Notes: generated by a model not told the origin, from the sequence alone. Positions 13,601 through 25,461 are shown, counted from the stretch's first letter. The stretch is DNA of 64,000 nucleotides from Cymodocea nodosa (GCA_036874045.1 CM072342.1:3804501-3868500), one strand, 5' to 3'. A program made the numbers and translations.

Positions 13601-16600
13601 ACTCTACAACTGCCGGTGCAATAGAGGAAGCCAAAAGTGATGGATGAGGATAAGAATGCTCTGATTCTAAGCGAAAACTTTGGTACCAGTAGAGAGAGTA
13701 AGGAGAGGAGAAGAATGGGTGGAGATGCCATCAGTCCCAACCCTGCAGCCTCTACTTCATTTCAATAGAAAGTATTTAGGATTACATGGAGATTTACTAA
13801 ATTACCCCCCCGTCACTTAACATGCCTTCTGTGCAAGTCACATTATTGTTGTTTTTTCCCCAAAGTTGTACTTTGCCTTTGAGGAGAACGAATGCTTTGC
13901 CTTGATTTTAACCATAGCATCAGGGTTATGAATTTTTTGGTTCTCCTGAATATTCTTCAGTAAGATAGGGTGTTGGATACAATTGAGTTTTGTGATGTTA
14001 TTATCTTTAACTTTGTATTGGTGGTTGCCTTTTGTCTCAATATGTTGATGTTTTTGAATAATCACGTTTTTCTTCATCAAAAGCTGATAATGTGTGCCAT
14101 TACCTTGACCTCTACAGGAAATTTGGGAGCAGAATCACATGAACAGGTGATTGTGAATGGTCTAGGTTTCTTTTTATGATCTCAAGTGTTTCAAACGTTG
14201 CCTTGTTCTAAGAATAAATTGAACTTATTTTTCTGCAGGAGAATAATCTTAACAGAAATATGAATGAGAATCAAAGAACCTCGGTTGAATCATCAAGGCC
14301 CTCTTTCTCATCTTCATCTGGATGTTCGTCATTTTCTTCTTTCAAATGCAACACATCAACTCAACATGAAGGAATTACTTTCCAGGAAACTGATTTCCAT
14401 GAGACATCTTCAAGGAAATTTCAGCAAAATATCAACTCTAGACCTGATCATTGTTTCAAGGTACCAGGATATGCATCGCTTCAGGTCAGTCACCAGTCTC
14501 CTAATTTCAAAGGCATTGTCAAGGAGCTCATATATCGGGATGGCTGTACTGTATTAAACAAATCCACTGAAGAGGTTAAGAAAAATGTGATAAGGCATGG
14601 AGACTCTCAAGGACTAGTTCCAATGTCAAAATTGAAAGACAGAACATCTCTGGTTGAAAGGAATAGAAAATCAAGGACCTCATTGAATGTTGATGAATCT
14701 CTTGGGCTTGTTGCAGCATCAAAAGAACCTTGTTGGCTTTTCTCAGAATTAAAAGAGCCACGCAGATCATCATGTGAAGCAAAAGAAGATTCGTTCTTTA
14801 CAGTACCAAAAGAATTTCCTCACTTGTCATGTGACTCATATGTTAAATCTGCAACAAAGCCTAAAGACTTCCCTTGTCTATCACTAGATGGTAGGGAAAG
14901 TAACATGAGGAGTTCAAATTTGAATTGTTTGGACACAAGTTGTTCAGATCAGTTGTTCTCTAGAGACATGGCTTCAAATCAAGCATTTGCAGTTGACAAG
15001 AACCCTTCCAACATTGTCGCAAAGCTGATGGGGTTGGAAGCAATGCCGAGATTGAGTTGTGGTTCACTAGACAGTCAGTTGACAAGAACCACATCCTGCA
15101 AAGATGTCATTGAAGATGAAAGGAAGGATAAATGTTTATGTAATTCACCTAAACTTGTTCAAGAAGGAAAGCAAGACAAGCCTTCCTTGTCGAAGAGATC
15201 CAACAAGAATAAACTTACTATGCAAAGACAGAATGCCAATTCAAGGATTTCAACAGAACCTTCCACATGGACGCAAAAAGAAAAAATATGTTTTTCTCAG
15301 GTGAGCAAATATGGATGCAGGGAAGCTCCTATGAGGCAGCAGCAAGAATCTGTTTATTGTGAAATTGACAAGAAATTAGAAGAATTGGAACTGTTGCAGT
15401 CTAACAAGGATTTCAGAGCTCTTAAACTGATACTGCATGATATACAGGCAAAACATATGTCACAAACAAAACAGAAACAAGAATTTGGGAGAAATGAAAC
15501 CTTTGACCATCAGAGCACAATCAGATGTGAAAAGTCTAAATCAGCAGATTGCCATCATTTAAGTTCAATTGAGTCTCCCATTGTGATAATGAAACCTACA
15601 AAGCCTATGAAGAAATGCAGCAGTCCAACAGCTATTGTTCCTTTGGAAGGCTTAGCTGGCCTTCGCAAGGTTCAGATTACTAAAACAATTGACACTCAAA
15701 AAACATCTACCAACAATGAAATTGCCAAAGACAGAACTCCTAGGAGCAGTCCAAAAGGAGCCTTTGATCATCTTCATGCCTCCAGAAATAAGAAATCTGG
15801 CAGTTGTGTTGTTGAATGTAATCTGCAGGGGCAATGTACACAGAGATTACATGGTTCCTCTAGCCCTCGGACACCATCAAAAGAGAATAATGGAAGCTAT
15901 TTAAAAACTTCATGTTCCTCTAGCCCTAGAAAACAACAAAGAAAAGTTGAACTTCCTAAGAGATCTCAGTCTTCGGCTTCCTTTCCTCCTACTGCAGAAT
16001 CACACAAGCAGAGGAAACAGTCTAAGCAGCCTTCTGAATCTGTCCCTCCCAGGGCAAAGCTCAAATTAAAGAAAAAACATATTCAGAAGCCAGTGATAAG
16101 TTGCGAATCAAGATATCATAGCTACCAAAATGATGAGATCTCCATAAGCTCAGACGTTAGCTTAGCATCACAAGTAGATTCAGATGTCAATTGTGCTGAT
16201 CAATCTAACAAATTGAGCATTTCTCCTGCAAGGGTAGATGGTGACAAGGAAAACATTGATAGCTTAGCTTCAGTCATGGAGACAAAGGTACCTTATTACT
16301 ATTATTTATTGCAACGTTCTTCATTCAGTTTCTTGTTTCCTTCTCATTCAAGAGCAAATATGATTCTACTTTGTTTACCCATCTTAAATTTAATTTCCAT
16401 TTTTTTTGTCCACTTTTATAAATGTTTTCGTGAATTGATGCCCTCTTCAATATTTTAGAAGTCCCTGGTGGAATTGGGAGGAAAAAACTCCTCTTCCAAG
16501 CTTGAAGTAAACAATTCGGAGCAGCCAAGTCCCATCTCTATCCTGGATGCTTCATTTTACAAGGATGATTCACCATCTTCTCCAACAGATGAAACCCTAT

Positions 16601-18422
16601 ACTCAATCAAAGGTCAGATTCTGGTTTGATATTTTTTCCTCCAGGTATCATAAATAAATGTCTCTGTCTTTGTTAAGAGATACGAAGATACAAGTTTTTT
16701 AAATTATTTTCCTACGTTGATTGTCTCATATTTAAGGAAGAGACAATACTAATACAGAAAGATGCAAGTTGAGTCAAATTAATAATTCTCCTCAGCTGAA
16801 ATACTTGCCAATTGGCATCAACATTTATGGTTCTCAAATGCCATGCAATTCTCTTTTCTATAATGGTAATGTTTTTTGCATTCTTCAATACTCAGATTAT
16901 CATTATCCTTCATCAACTGTGTTATTGTAATTTATTAATAGCATGCCATTCTTATTCACTGACCTGAGCATTACGTGTGCTTTCCTAGACTCCACTTAAC
17001 ACATCACAGTATTACACAAAGCATCAACAAAGCAACTTTGCATGCAGAATTCGTAGGAATTAGAATGCATTAGATCAGATTTATACACAAATTTGCCACC
17101 CTTAGATCAAAAAAAGAAGTCATGTTTTACATGTAAAAATCAAGTTGTGTTCACAAACTTGAACCAATCATGATTATTGGATTCTACTTAAGTGCTTTGT
17201 ACTATTTGCATTGAGCTTGATGTCTATAGTATTGTAATCTAGATTCTAAAACAAATGTAGCCTTGGACTTACCAAACAATATGATTTGTGCAGAGAATGG
17301 TAAGCTTGCCTTTAGCTCAAAGTCTACCAGAACAATACATATGCAAATTGCACGACATGAAGTTTAAGATAATAAGCGTAGGATGGATTAATGAGGATGA
17401 CTACGGTTTAAGAGCATATAAAAATATGTTATTGTTTGGGGATGATGAAAATAATAACTATATATATAATTGGTAAACAAATTTGCATGACTTTGTGGTT
17501 TAAACCTTTTGCCAAGTAATAAAATTTTTCATTCTTTAGGGATAATTTAGGTAATCAGCAATTGCAGGTTCTTGTTCCAATCTGTTTCCCTCGCTTCCTC
17601 ATTTAGAAAGTAATCAGATCATGTTCACTCTTACATGCAAATGACAAAGAACCATGTTCATCTTAGATACATATGAGCATTACTTATTGGAATTCTTTTT
17701 ATTGTACAGATATTGCTGGAATCGATGGTCCACCATTCGGTGTTCTGGAAATTGACCCAAGCACCAAAGTCAAGCACAATAAACTCAGAAACATAGACAT
17801 CCTTATTCAGAAGCTTGGACAGCTCACATTATCAGAAGAAGAGTTGGCAGCTTTTAGCCACATTGCCAAACTGTGGTGCGACAGTCAGGATACAATTCAA
17901 AGATACATATCAGAGGTGCTGCTGGCTTCAGGCCTCCTGTTCCAAGATTTCAGACTCCAGCAGTCAGGCCATGCCATCAACCCTGATTTATTTCTCATGC
18001 TTGAGCAGAGGAGGTCCAACTTTACAAAGCCTGAATGTGCCAGTGACATTGTTACTCGGCCAATGCTTGAGCGAGAAAAGCTTCATCGGAAGCTCGTATT
18101 CGACATAGTTGATGAAATCCTTGTTCAAAAGCTGGAATTGGGTGGCCTAGGTGCTCACCCTGGGACTCGAATACCAAGTGGTCAGAGCATGCTGCAAGAC
18201 TTGTGTTCAGAGATCAACCATCTACAAGCTGGTAAGCTGCAAATTAGCAGCTCCAGCAATGAAGAAAATGACAGTTTGGAGATGATTTTGAGTCAAGATG
18301 TAATGTGCCGATCACGACAGTGGAATTCCTCAGAAATTGAGGTTTCTGAGATCATGTTGGACATCGAAAGATCTATATTCAAAGACCTTGTGAATGAGCT
18401 CATAACACTGATCCCACGGTGA
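7676..18422 (+). CDS. LONGIFOLIA / TON1-recruiting motif (TRM1/TRM2)-like protein
   Basis: Six exons join without a frame break: 7676-7826, 14118-14146, 14239-16287, 16459-16612, 16737-16865 and 17710-18422. They predict about 1,074 residues. The N-terminus MSAKPLNAFTDDHPDLHRQM followed by GCMRGLF is the hallmark of LONGIFOLIA proteins. It is followed by a serine-rich block (SSRPSFSSSSGCSSFSSF), paired KEFPHLS/KDFPCLSLDGRE repeats, NIVAKLMGLE at about residue 318, an SPxSPRTP-rich basic region, EQPSPISILDASF, and a C-terminal DUF4378 region (about 900-1074) with YISEVLLASGLL, INPDLFLMLEQ and LDIERSIFKDLV. In Arabidopsis, LNG1/TRM2 and LNG2/TRM1 associate with microtubules and promote polar longitudinal cell expansion; the same role here is inferred. 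Intron 1 is 6.3 kb and holds an antisense copia element. The stop follows CCACGG directly, but CG|GTGAGT is also a strong donor, so a further exon is possible. Confidence 0.9.
8505..8640 (+). repeat. Dispersed intronic repeat, copy 1
   Basis: A segment running from GATTTCATCTTTTGAGTTG through TTCATTGATATAATTTTAC to TATGTTTTCAATTTAAGTAT is clearly related to 34253-34390 in the intron of the glycine-rich RRM gene, in the same orientation. The match is roughly three quarters by eye over about 130 bases. It is an unclassified dispersed repeat. Confidence 0.55.
9072..9226 (-). repeat. 3' LTR of the copia element
   Basis: On the plus strand it begins AGTGAAAACTTTGGTACCA and ends ATTATTTGACA. It aligns along its whole length with 13670-13823, sharing CTCTACTTCATTT, AATAGAAAGTATTTA and TTTACTAAATTA. 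The TGCCT target repeat abuts it at 9067-9071. Confidence 0.8.
13670..13823 (-). repeat. 5' LTR of the copia element
   Basis: On the plus strand it begins AGCGAAAACTTTGGTACCA and ends CGTCACTTAACA, so on the element's own strand it starts TGTTAAGTG. It pairs with 9072-9226. The outer flank is TGCCT at 13824-13828. Scattered substitutions between the LTRs indicate an old insertion. Confidence 0.8.
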
Positions 18423-19479
18423 GTCTACCCTGCAATTGAGACCAACCAGGGGATCTAAACGGGCTTACGTTTGCCAAGAGAAAACAACGAACATTTTTTC
18501 CTTCCACCGGCCACACATGTTTTTGGATACATCAAAAGATTTTATCATTAGCTCATGGAATAAACACTCCATCAAAAAAACTTTCTGCTCTAGTCTATGT
18601 TAAAAGGAGAGTTATATTCGTGCCGCTGCTCTACCTCAACATACAAATAGATATACCGGCATTTCCGTTTCGTTTATTGTTTGGTCTACCTTTTCAATAG
18701 CATTCCTGATTTATTTATTTGTGTTCGTTAGATAATCTGTAATGTGCTTGCTGCAGTAAAATTTATCAGATAAATGGAATTGGTAGTGTCAGAAGAGCAG
18801 CTGGACTCCCTGGATCAAATATACCTTTCCTCAATCTTTACTCCGACGACGGTGTTAACTCCAATACAGATTCCCTAAAGAAAAATCAAATCATTTGTAA
18901 TGCTGAACAGTTGAAAAGTCATTACTGTCAACTTTGTTAAAAAAATAAATAAATCGTGAGCTTGTTGCAGTCTTGACGTCGAAGCCTTTCGGTTATCAAA
19001 TCAAAATCTAGGAGAAGATGAAAAGAAGTTGACGCAATCGGTTGGTAACCAACACTCTCTTGCGCATGCATTGGTATTCATGCTAAGATTTTGTTAGAAA
19101 CCATTTATTGATAGCTTGTGGGATTACAGATTTTTCCAGTAGACTATAACGAACACAATACACAATTCAAAACGCCATTTGGATTAAAAAAAAAAAAAAC
19201 TTGCCCAAGGGGGTTCTTTCAATAAATTGGGATTTTAAGTGTGATCCCCTTAAAAATGCCTTTTTTACTCTCAAAAAAATTCCAGGCTTCTCTACTTACT
19301 GTATTATCTTAATAATATTGTTTTCTAAAGTAACCGTTTTAGCTATCTTTTTTTTCTTTTAAATAAAAGGAATTGTATAATGATAATCGTTTATTTAGCA
19401 AAAATATCAACTTCAAAAGAAACGTGACCATCGCTATTTTCACTTCGATCAAATCTTTTTAAAAGTAAGTGCGAAAAAG
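18423..19479. other. 3' flank of the LONGIFOLIA-like gene, no gene recognised
   Basis: This is probably 3' UTR followed by spacer. No conserved exon was seen. An A-run is present at about 19187-19199. Confidence 0.45.
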
Positions 19480-20160
19480 TGTGCCGAGAGTGGGTGGGGC
19501 CCCCAAAGATCTTGCAGATATGCGATCTCGTCGGGAAAAAAACGCAAACGTGTTCCATCGTCACACGACAACCCCGTCGGTGGCTGACGTGGCCGGAAGA
19601 AAATGCGCGACGTAAAGCAAGGAAGGGGAGCCGTCGGACCGACACGTATGACGGGGTGGGGGGCGCGAGGAAGTGGTCCGTCTCCCTCCCTTTCTTACTG
19701 ACGTGGACACGTGGAGGCGGGACCCACAAGTACAGCTCACCCGGTGGCCAACTTGCCGGCTGTGGCGTTGAGATTGCCGTCGTCGGCCGGCCACCTGCAG
19801 ATGCCCCCGGTCCCACGCCGCGGTGGACGACGGGGGGCACCCCACCGCCGTGACCGACAGCGCCACCGGGCTTCTTCTCCTCTCCTCTCTGAGCTCTCTG
19901 GGCGATGCCATGGACTACCACCACTTGCATGGCCAAGTTCGAAGAAATCACCACGTCCGCATGTGCTCTACTACGAGCTCCCTTGTCGATGCTTCGCCGC
20001 ACATATTTATATTCCTGATGCGTACGATTATTCCGTCGACTCTCCTGTCATATCATATTCTCATCCTGCCGTCGTCCGTCTTGGTGCCTTTATTTATTGC
20101 CGACCCACCTATCCGTCGACCATTTGTGCGTAAAACATCGCCGACATTTTAGGTAGCCTT
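19480..20160 (+). promoter_or_regulatory. Orphan GC-rich promoter-like island
   Basis: This island stands out from AT-rich flanks. It contains TGACGTGG at 19699-19706 overlapping a G-box context CACGTG at 19708-19713, a GGGACCCAC TCP-type box near 19721, another TGACGTGG near 19584, and then a CT-rich stretch (19868-19900) resembling a plant 5' UTR before ATGCCATGG at about 19904. Several overlapping frames stay open because of base composition. I recognise no protein family in any of them. It may be the promoter and first exon of an unrecognised or decayed gene, or of a non-coding RNA. Confidence 0.35.
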
Positions 20161-21283
20161 GGATTGAAACGTGAACTCATGCTGTACGGCGCCTTGCCCA
20201 GCGATTACCATACCATTTCTACGACGGAAGAGAGTTAATTCTACGTCGTCGTTTGAGAGCTGGGAAGTACGAGAGAGTGGTACGTATCTGGCTACGAAGA
20301 CCTGCTTCTGATGTAGTATTCTCCTTAATCATCATCTTTGTGTAGCATCGTCAACGAAAGGCGAGAAGACCACCACCCATTGGAGAACGATGTAGAACCC
20401 ACCAGGGGTTTTGGGATGAGCTTTGGTTGAACAGGAAGAAGACGATCCAGTGAGGATCGAGCACGTGAGAGATGGAAAAGGGAGAAGAAGAAGAAGAAGA
20501 ATAAGAAGAAGAAAGATTATGAATTAGATATTTTGCATTCAATGCATCATACATCCTTTGTTACTTCTCACACAGTTGTTGTAAATTACACATCTTTTGT
20601 TCCTACTTGTATAATTATCGCGAAACATATCATTCTTATTTTTACTCACACAGCCAGTCATCATCAATCATATAATTCTTACTCTTGCACTATGTATATA
20701 TATATGAATCACATGATCAAATAGTGACTCAAACGATGGCATATGTAAGGAAACACAGGTAAGAGTCGAGAGTTACAGTTCAATACAAGTAAATGAAGTT
20801 ACAATTCAATTTTTCATTTGTATCGAACACACATACATCTTCGGATATCTTACATTATAACCAAAGAGTGTCTAACTAACTTTGTATACGTACATTCAAG
20901 AAAGAGGTGTTTGCTTGATTCTTACATATAATGATCATGGTCGACTTAGATCCATTCATATAATTAAGGTCATAAATAAGAATGCGTTCCTTGAGACATT
21001 CTTTCATAATTAGTGCATCATGCCAAAGTTTTTATGTGAAGTAGAGGACTTGTGTGGGATGCTTAGTTATGCACCACAGTATTTGAGTTTGCATGTGGAA
21101 GCATTTTAAAATAAAGTTTTTTTTTATGATGCGGTATTTTTTTTGCAGAATATCAACTAATTTAAAAAGATGATCCTAATAAAAAAGAGTAACTTTTCCT
21201 TCAAGATTAAATAACTGGGTTGATTAAGATTAAACATTTTTTCTTTAGACTTCCAATGAGCCGAAACATCTCCTTGAGAGAGG
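20161..21283. other. Spacer
   Basis: No coding exon was recognised. A short (GAA)n-like purine run lies at about 20484-20516. The remainder is AT-rich. Confidence 0.45.
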
Positions 21284-21559
21284 GTTAGTGTCTGATAGAA
21301 TTCAACTGACAAAAAGTAAAATCACTGAATTTCGTCAGAATACCGTTAGTGTGCACAATACTAAAGGAAAAAGAAAGTGAGATTTTACCAACATATAAAT
21401 ACCTAAAATTACCTTTAACATTTCATGATTTATGACCTCCCCCTTTGAAAAATCTACCTCCCCCCTCAAGCCTGACTCTTCCTTGTCCCCTCTTTGGCGT
21501 TGCGTCGTTGCCCCGTAGCCCTCTAGTTGGATCATAGTTGCATCTACCGCATCCGTTGC

Positions 21560-21790
21560 TGTCGTCGCATCTCGCTCTCGCTTGTCAACTAGGAACCATC
21601 TGTCGCATCCACCGCATCTGTCGTTGCCGCTGCATCCATTGCATCTGTCGCTGTTACCGCATCTCGCTCTCGCTTGTTAACCAGGAACCATCCATCGCTG
21701 TCGCTACATCCATCACATCTGTCACTGTCGCTGCATCTCGCTCGTCAACCAGGAACCATCCGTCGCTACCGCCACAGCCGTCCCCCTCCT
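21560..21790 (+). repeat. Degenerate CATCTCGCTCTCGCTTG tandem array
   Basis: The phrase CATCTCGCTCTCGCTTGT followed by AACYAGGAACCATC recurs at 21568, 21660 and, shortened, 21734, giving spacings of 92 and 74 bases. Between copies there are many small CATCYRTCGCTG words. The segment is far more GC-rich than its surroundings. It resembles a subterminal array of a DNA transposon, which is an inference from position. Confidence 0.6.
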
Positions 21791-22523
21791 TGCTATCGCA
21801 TCCGTTGCAGCCCTCGCTCTCGCTCGCCACATCCTTGCCATTGTATCTCATTGTTGCTGGTATTCTAAAATTGTTCTTGGCATGACAACACAAGTAGAAA
21901 TTATTTTTATATACAGATAATGAATTATAAGATTAATTCATTCTCTATTTCTGTTTACAGTCTCACTTGATTCTATTACTAGACTTTTGCAAAGTTCCTT
22001 ATGGGAGATTGTTCAAAGTCAAAGTGACAAATCGCAAATGGTTTTCTAAGAAATCAAAATTGCTTTCAAAACTCAACTTTTTTTCAGAACACAGAATACT
22101 CTGATTTAGGAAGGCTTATGTTTTTTCATTAAACATGTATAGGTTTATATATTCACGATTCTTGGTAGTTGTTGAAAGGTTTGATTCAAGATTTGTCAGA
22201 TTTCTTGAGGTCTATAATTAGCAACTGAGATAAGTGGTACTCTGATTAGTGGTAGTTGTTGGCATGACAATTTTCATTTATCAAAGTACAATAGAAAACC
22301 AGTATTTTTATCTTTAACTTGTTATTTTCAATATTTTGCATACGTTCGTTAACCATTTTTCATTAACCATTTATTGATGTGATTCGTAAGGTAATTCTGC
22401 TTGGCATAGGATATTGTTTTACATTTATTGCTTGGCATAGGTTATTTAATTCATTAACCATTTTTCATTAATCTCATAATCTTCTATTGGAGCAGTTAAT
22501 TAATATTTATTCTTATGTAGTAA

Positions 22524-23513
22524 ATGACTACTCCTAATAGAGGAATGGGTAATGGAGGATGAAGTTATATGACTTGGAATGTTAATGCAGATGCATTCTT
22601 TTTAGATATTTTGTCAGAAGTATTAAATGAGGAAAACAAAAAAACCTAAGATGGAAAGATAAAAGGGAGCACTTGAGATGAAGTAGTTGAAAAATACAAT
22701 AATAGAAGAAATGTATGTATTACAAAGAAAAATGTAGAAATTCGCTTAAAGATATGAAGACAAATTTATCATAACTACTCCAAAATTGCAAATCAGAGTG
22801 GATGGGGATGAAATTTCATATAATGGTATACTGACATAGATGAATAGATATAGAAGAAGTTTATTAAGGTTTGATTTTTATTTGCATACTTCAAGATTAT
22901 GCCAATTGTAATATTTTTTTTTAATATATATTGTAATTTTTTGTAGGCACATCTAAAGTGTGAAAGTTGCAAGGGAAAACCATGTTTGATTTATGAGCAA
23001 TTACAGTTAATTTTTGAAGGTACTATGGCTAGTGGAAATATGTTTAGATAGGCAGAAGAAATAGATATTGTACCAAACACTCAAGTTTTAGAAACATCTA
23101 CTTCAAATATTACACAAGATGGAATGAACATCGATTCTGATATACCTCCTAGTTCAGGAGGAAGTGCACATGCTCCATTAGAGTAGAGGAAAAAGGGGAA
23201 GTGAGCACGCCCTCATGTAGAATCTCAACAAATGATTGCAAAATGTTTGAAAGATACATCACGAGCTTTTCTTACTTTGTGTGAACAAGATACTATTAAT
23301 GGTGAGGTACGTAATGAACAAATAAGAGAGATGATTAGCATACAAAAGGAGATGGTTAGCATACGAAAAGAAATGTTTGCATGGAAGAAGAAAATGTTTG
23401 CAGGACAAAAGAAGTCTGAGTCTTTTTTAGATGAAGTTATTGCAACAATATTTGAGATTGAAGATCTATCTGTGACTGATCGATATAAAGCTACTCAATT
23501 ATTTCAAAAGTAA
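22524..23513 (+). pseudogene. PIF/Harbinger Myb/SANT-like DNA-binding protein remnant
   Basis: The reading starts with ATG at 22524 and gives MTWNVNADAFFLDILSEVLN after a stop. This matches the first helix of the trihelix/Myb-like domain found in plant PIF/Harbinger ORF1 (pattern WTPEMDEYFIDLL). After a probable intron, a second piece near 22950 reads AHLKCESCKGKPCLIYEQL followed by IFEGTMASG, the usual end of that domain. A charged coiled-coil-like C-terminal half follows, open from 23232 to 23513 (repeated IQKEM/IRKEM/WKKKM units). At least four in-frame stops break the upstream half. Confidence 0.7.
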
Positions 23514-23794
23514 GAAATCAGTAAAATATTTCTATCAATTTTAAAAGAAATGCGACAAGAATGGTTAAAGTTTCACTTAGAAAAGATGGAAGACTAAAGA
23601 TGATTTATATGTTTGTTTATTGTATTAGATGTATGATGTAACTACTTTTTGTTTGGACTTGAAATGTAGAATGATATTATGTCGGATGTTTGTTTATCAT
23701 ATTTTGTTATGTTCTATTAATTGTGTAATGATTTTATGTAGTATGTTTATTTGTATTACAACATTATAATATGTTTGAACATGAAATTTTGTAG

Positions 23795-25108
23795 GTGACG
23801 ATAAATTTTGAAGAGGATTTTGACGAACTAGTAAATGACACATTGATGTTATTTGAAGAAGAGGAAGAACATGCTAGAAGAGGGTGAAGATGTCTACTTG
23901 CTTTTTGGAATATTTTAGTAGAGATTGCAAATACCTCAACTTTGTTTTCAAGTACAAGTCGTATTTATAGTAAAAAATGTGCAAATTATATAAGAAGATT
24001 ACTAGATCCTTTTTTACCACATCAAGTTTACAATTGTCGAAAAATTTATAGAATGAGTCAAAGTATTTTCAAGGGTTTTTGTGAATTAATGAGGAGGGAA
24101 GAAGTCCTGAAAGATACCAACAATATTAGTGTAGAAGCGAAGTTTGTCATGTTCCTTGTGATAGTTGGGTAAAATCAAAAGTATGGAGTAACTACAGAAT
24201 AATTTAGTCGATCAAGTTGGATAGTTAATAAATACTTTAATGAAGTCTTGAATGCTGCATTACAACTAAATCATGTTCTTCTATCAGACCTTAATTTGAA
24301 ACACCAAGTCGAATTTGTCAAAACTCAAATGTGTACTCATATTTTAAGGTACATTTCCACACCTTTGTAGTTTCCTTATCTTTAATGTTATTTTAATCAA
24401 TATCAAAATAAAAATACATGTTTATAGGATTGTATTGGAGCTATTAATGGTACACATATCAAAGCAACTATTTATGGATAAGAAACAACAAGATTTAAGA
24501 ATATGAAAGGTGAATTATCTCAAAATGTAATGGTAACATGTAATTTTGATATGGAATTTACATATATTTTAGTTAGTTGGGAAGGATCAGCTGTTGATGC
24601 TCGTATTCTCCAAGATGTAGTTACTAAACCTAATAGTTTTCAGGTTCCACTAGGTAAATGTATTTTTTACTTCTAGAAGTTATGAAGACATCACCATACT
24701 AATATTTTTTTATATAAGTTTTACTTAGTTGATGCTGGATATCCAAATCGACCAAAATATATTTATTCATATCAAAATGTAAGATACCATCTATCTGATT
24801 ATGCTAATGATAGAGTTCCTCGTAATGTTGTAGAAAATTTCAACTACATACATTCACAACTGAGAATAGTCATTGAGCATACATTTGAAATTGTGAAACA
24901 TAGATTCTCAATATTACGTGGTCAAATGCCATATCCATATGAAATATAAGTGAAGATTGTCATCGCATGTTTTTTACTTCATAATTTTATTTGTAAGATT
25001 GATAAAGAAGATTTACTTGAAGACCTGCAAGATAAGTTAGAAGAGTTAAATATTATTGATGACATACAACTAATAGGAGAGATACATATAGAAATCAATG
25101 CAGAATGA
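23795..25108 (+). pseudogene. PIF/Harbinger DDE transposase remnant
   Basis: In order: an N-terminal helical region (YIRRLLDPFLPHQVYNCRK, MSQSIFKGFCELM), then DCIGAINGTHIKATIYG at about 24432, SWEGSAVDARILQDVV at about 24580, YLVDAGYPNRPKYIYSY at about 24725, RIVIEHTFEIVKHRFSILRG at about 24868, and ACFLLHNFICKIDKEDLLED at about 24965. These are the HARBI1-type nuclease motifs. The first catalytic aspartate of IGAIDGTH reads asparagine here. Stops occur near 23888, 24169, 24479 and 24947, and a small intron seems to interrupt the region near 24660-24720. The protein is inactive. Confidence 0.8.
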
Positions 25109-25461
25109 CTCAAGAACAAATAAAAGAAATGACATATAAGATACTAGAAGATATGATGATGATAATGTGGGATGGAAGAACTGCTTGATATTATTTAGTA
25201 TTATAATATTTAAATTAAGATGTATTTGTATTTTTCAAATATTAGTTGTAATAAATAATTAAATTTCTTTTTTTTCAAGATTTTCTTTTTTTTTTCAAAT
25301 ATTAGTTGTAATAAACTTTTGTCAAAATTTTTATCATAACTTTTCGTCCTATACTAAACCCTTCTCATAATTTTCTTTTTCCTTTACATTACAAATTTTT
25401 TTTTACTTTTTATCAGAATTTTCTTTTTATTTTCCGTTAGAATTTTTTATTATGCACTAAC

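Larger units (their letters stand above)
9072..13823 (-). mobile_element. Decayed Ty1/copia LTR retrotransposon, antisense in intron 1
   Basis: The element has two similar LTRs of about 155 bases and is flanked by the 5-bp direct repeat TGCCT (9067-9071 and 13824-13828). On the minus strand the order is gag-like region, protease/integrase, reverse transcriptase, RNase H, which is the Ty1/copia order. Recognisable pieces are an integrase end LRVFGCIAFVHDFIPSIDKL at about 11285-11190, RT KSIYDLK..SLRTWFEKFS at about 10345-10270, and RNase H TKYEIDYHYVCDLV followed by SLEDIADIFTKEL at about 9420-9295. The RT YVDD box reads YFND near 10175, and many stops are present. A degenerate methionine-tRNA primer-binding site (AGAATCAGAGCA) follows the 5' LTR at about 13657-13669. 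The element is dead. Confidence 0.85.
21284..25461 (+). mobile_element. Decayed PIF/Harbinger DNA transposon (ends tentative)
   Basis: The interior carries the two-protein layout of plant PIF/Harbinger elements: a Myb/SANT-like protein (22524-23513) followed by a DDE transposase (23795-25108), both on the plus strand and both full of stops. Candidate inverted ends are GTTAGTG at 21284-21290 and CACTAAC at 25455-25461, with weaker subterminal similarity inside. The inverted match is only 7 bases, so the boundaries could be wrong. A GC-richer repeat array (21560-21790) lies near the left end. Confidence 0.6.

Noticed and set aside
16288-16458. Extension of LONGIFOLIA-like exon 3 to the stop at 16458
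   Set aside because: The protein continues in family register through the GTACC donor at 16288 to the exon at 16459; the extension is intron translation.
19391-20002. Long minus-strand open frame of 203 codons in the GC island, with overlapping frames on both strands
   Set aside because: Several frames are open at once because stops are rare in GC-rich sequence. Composition is biased and no domain is recognisable.
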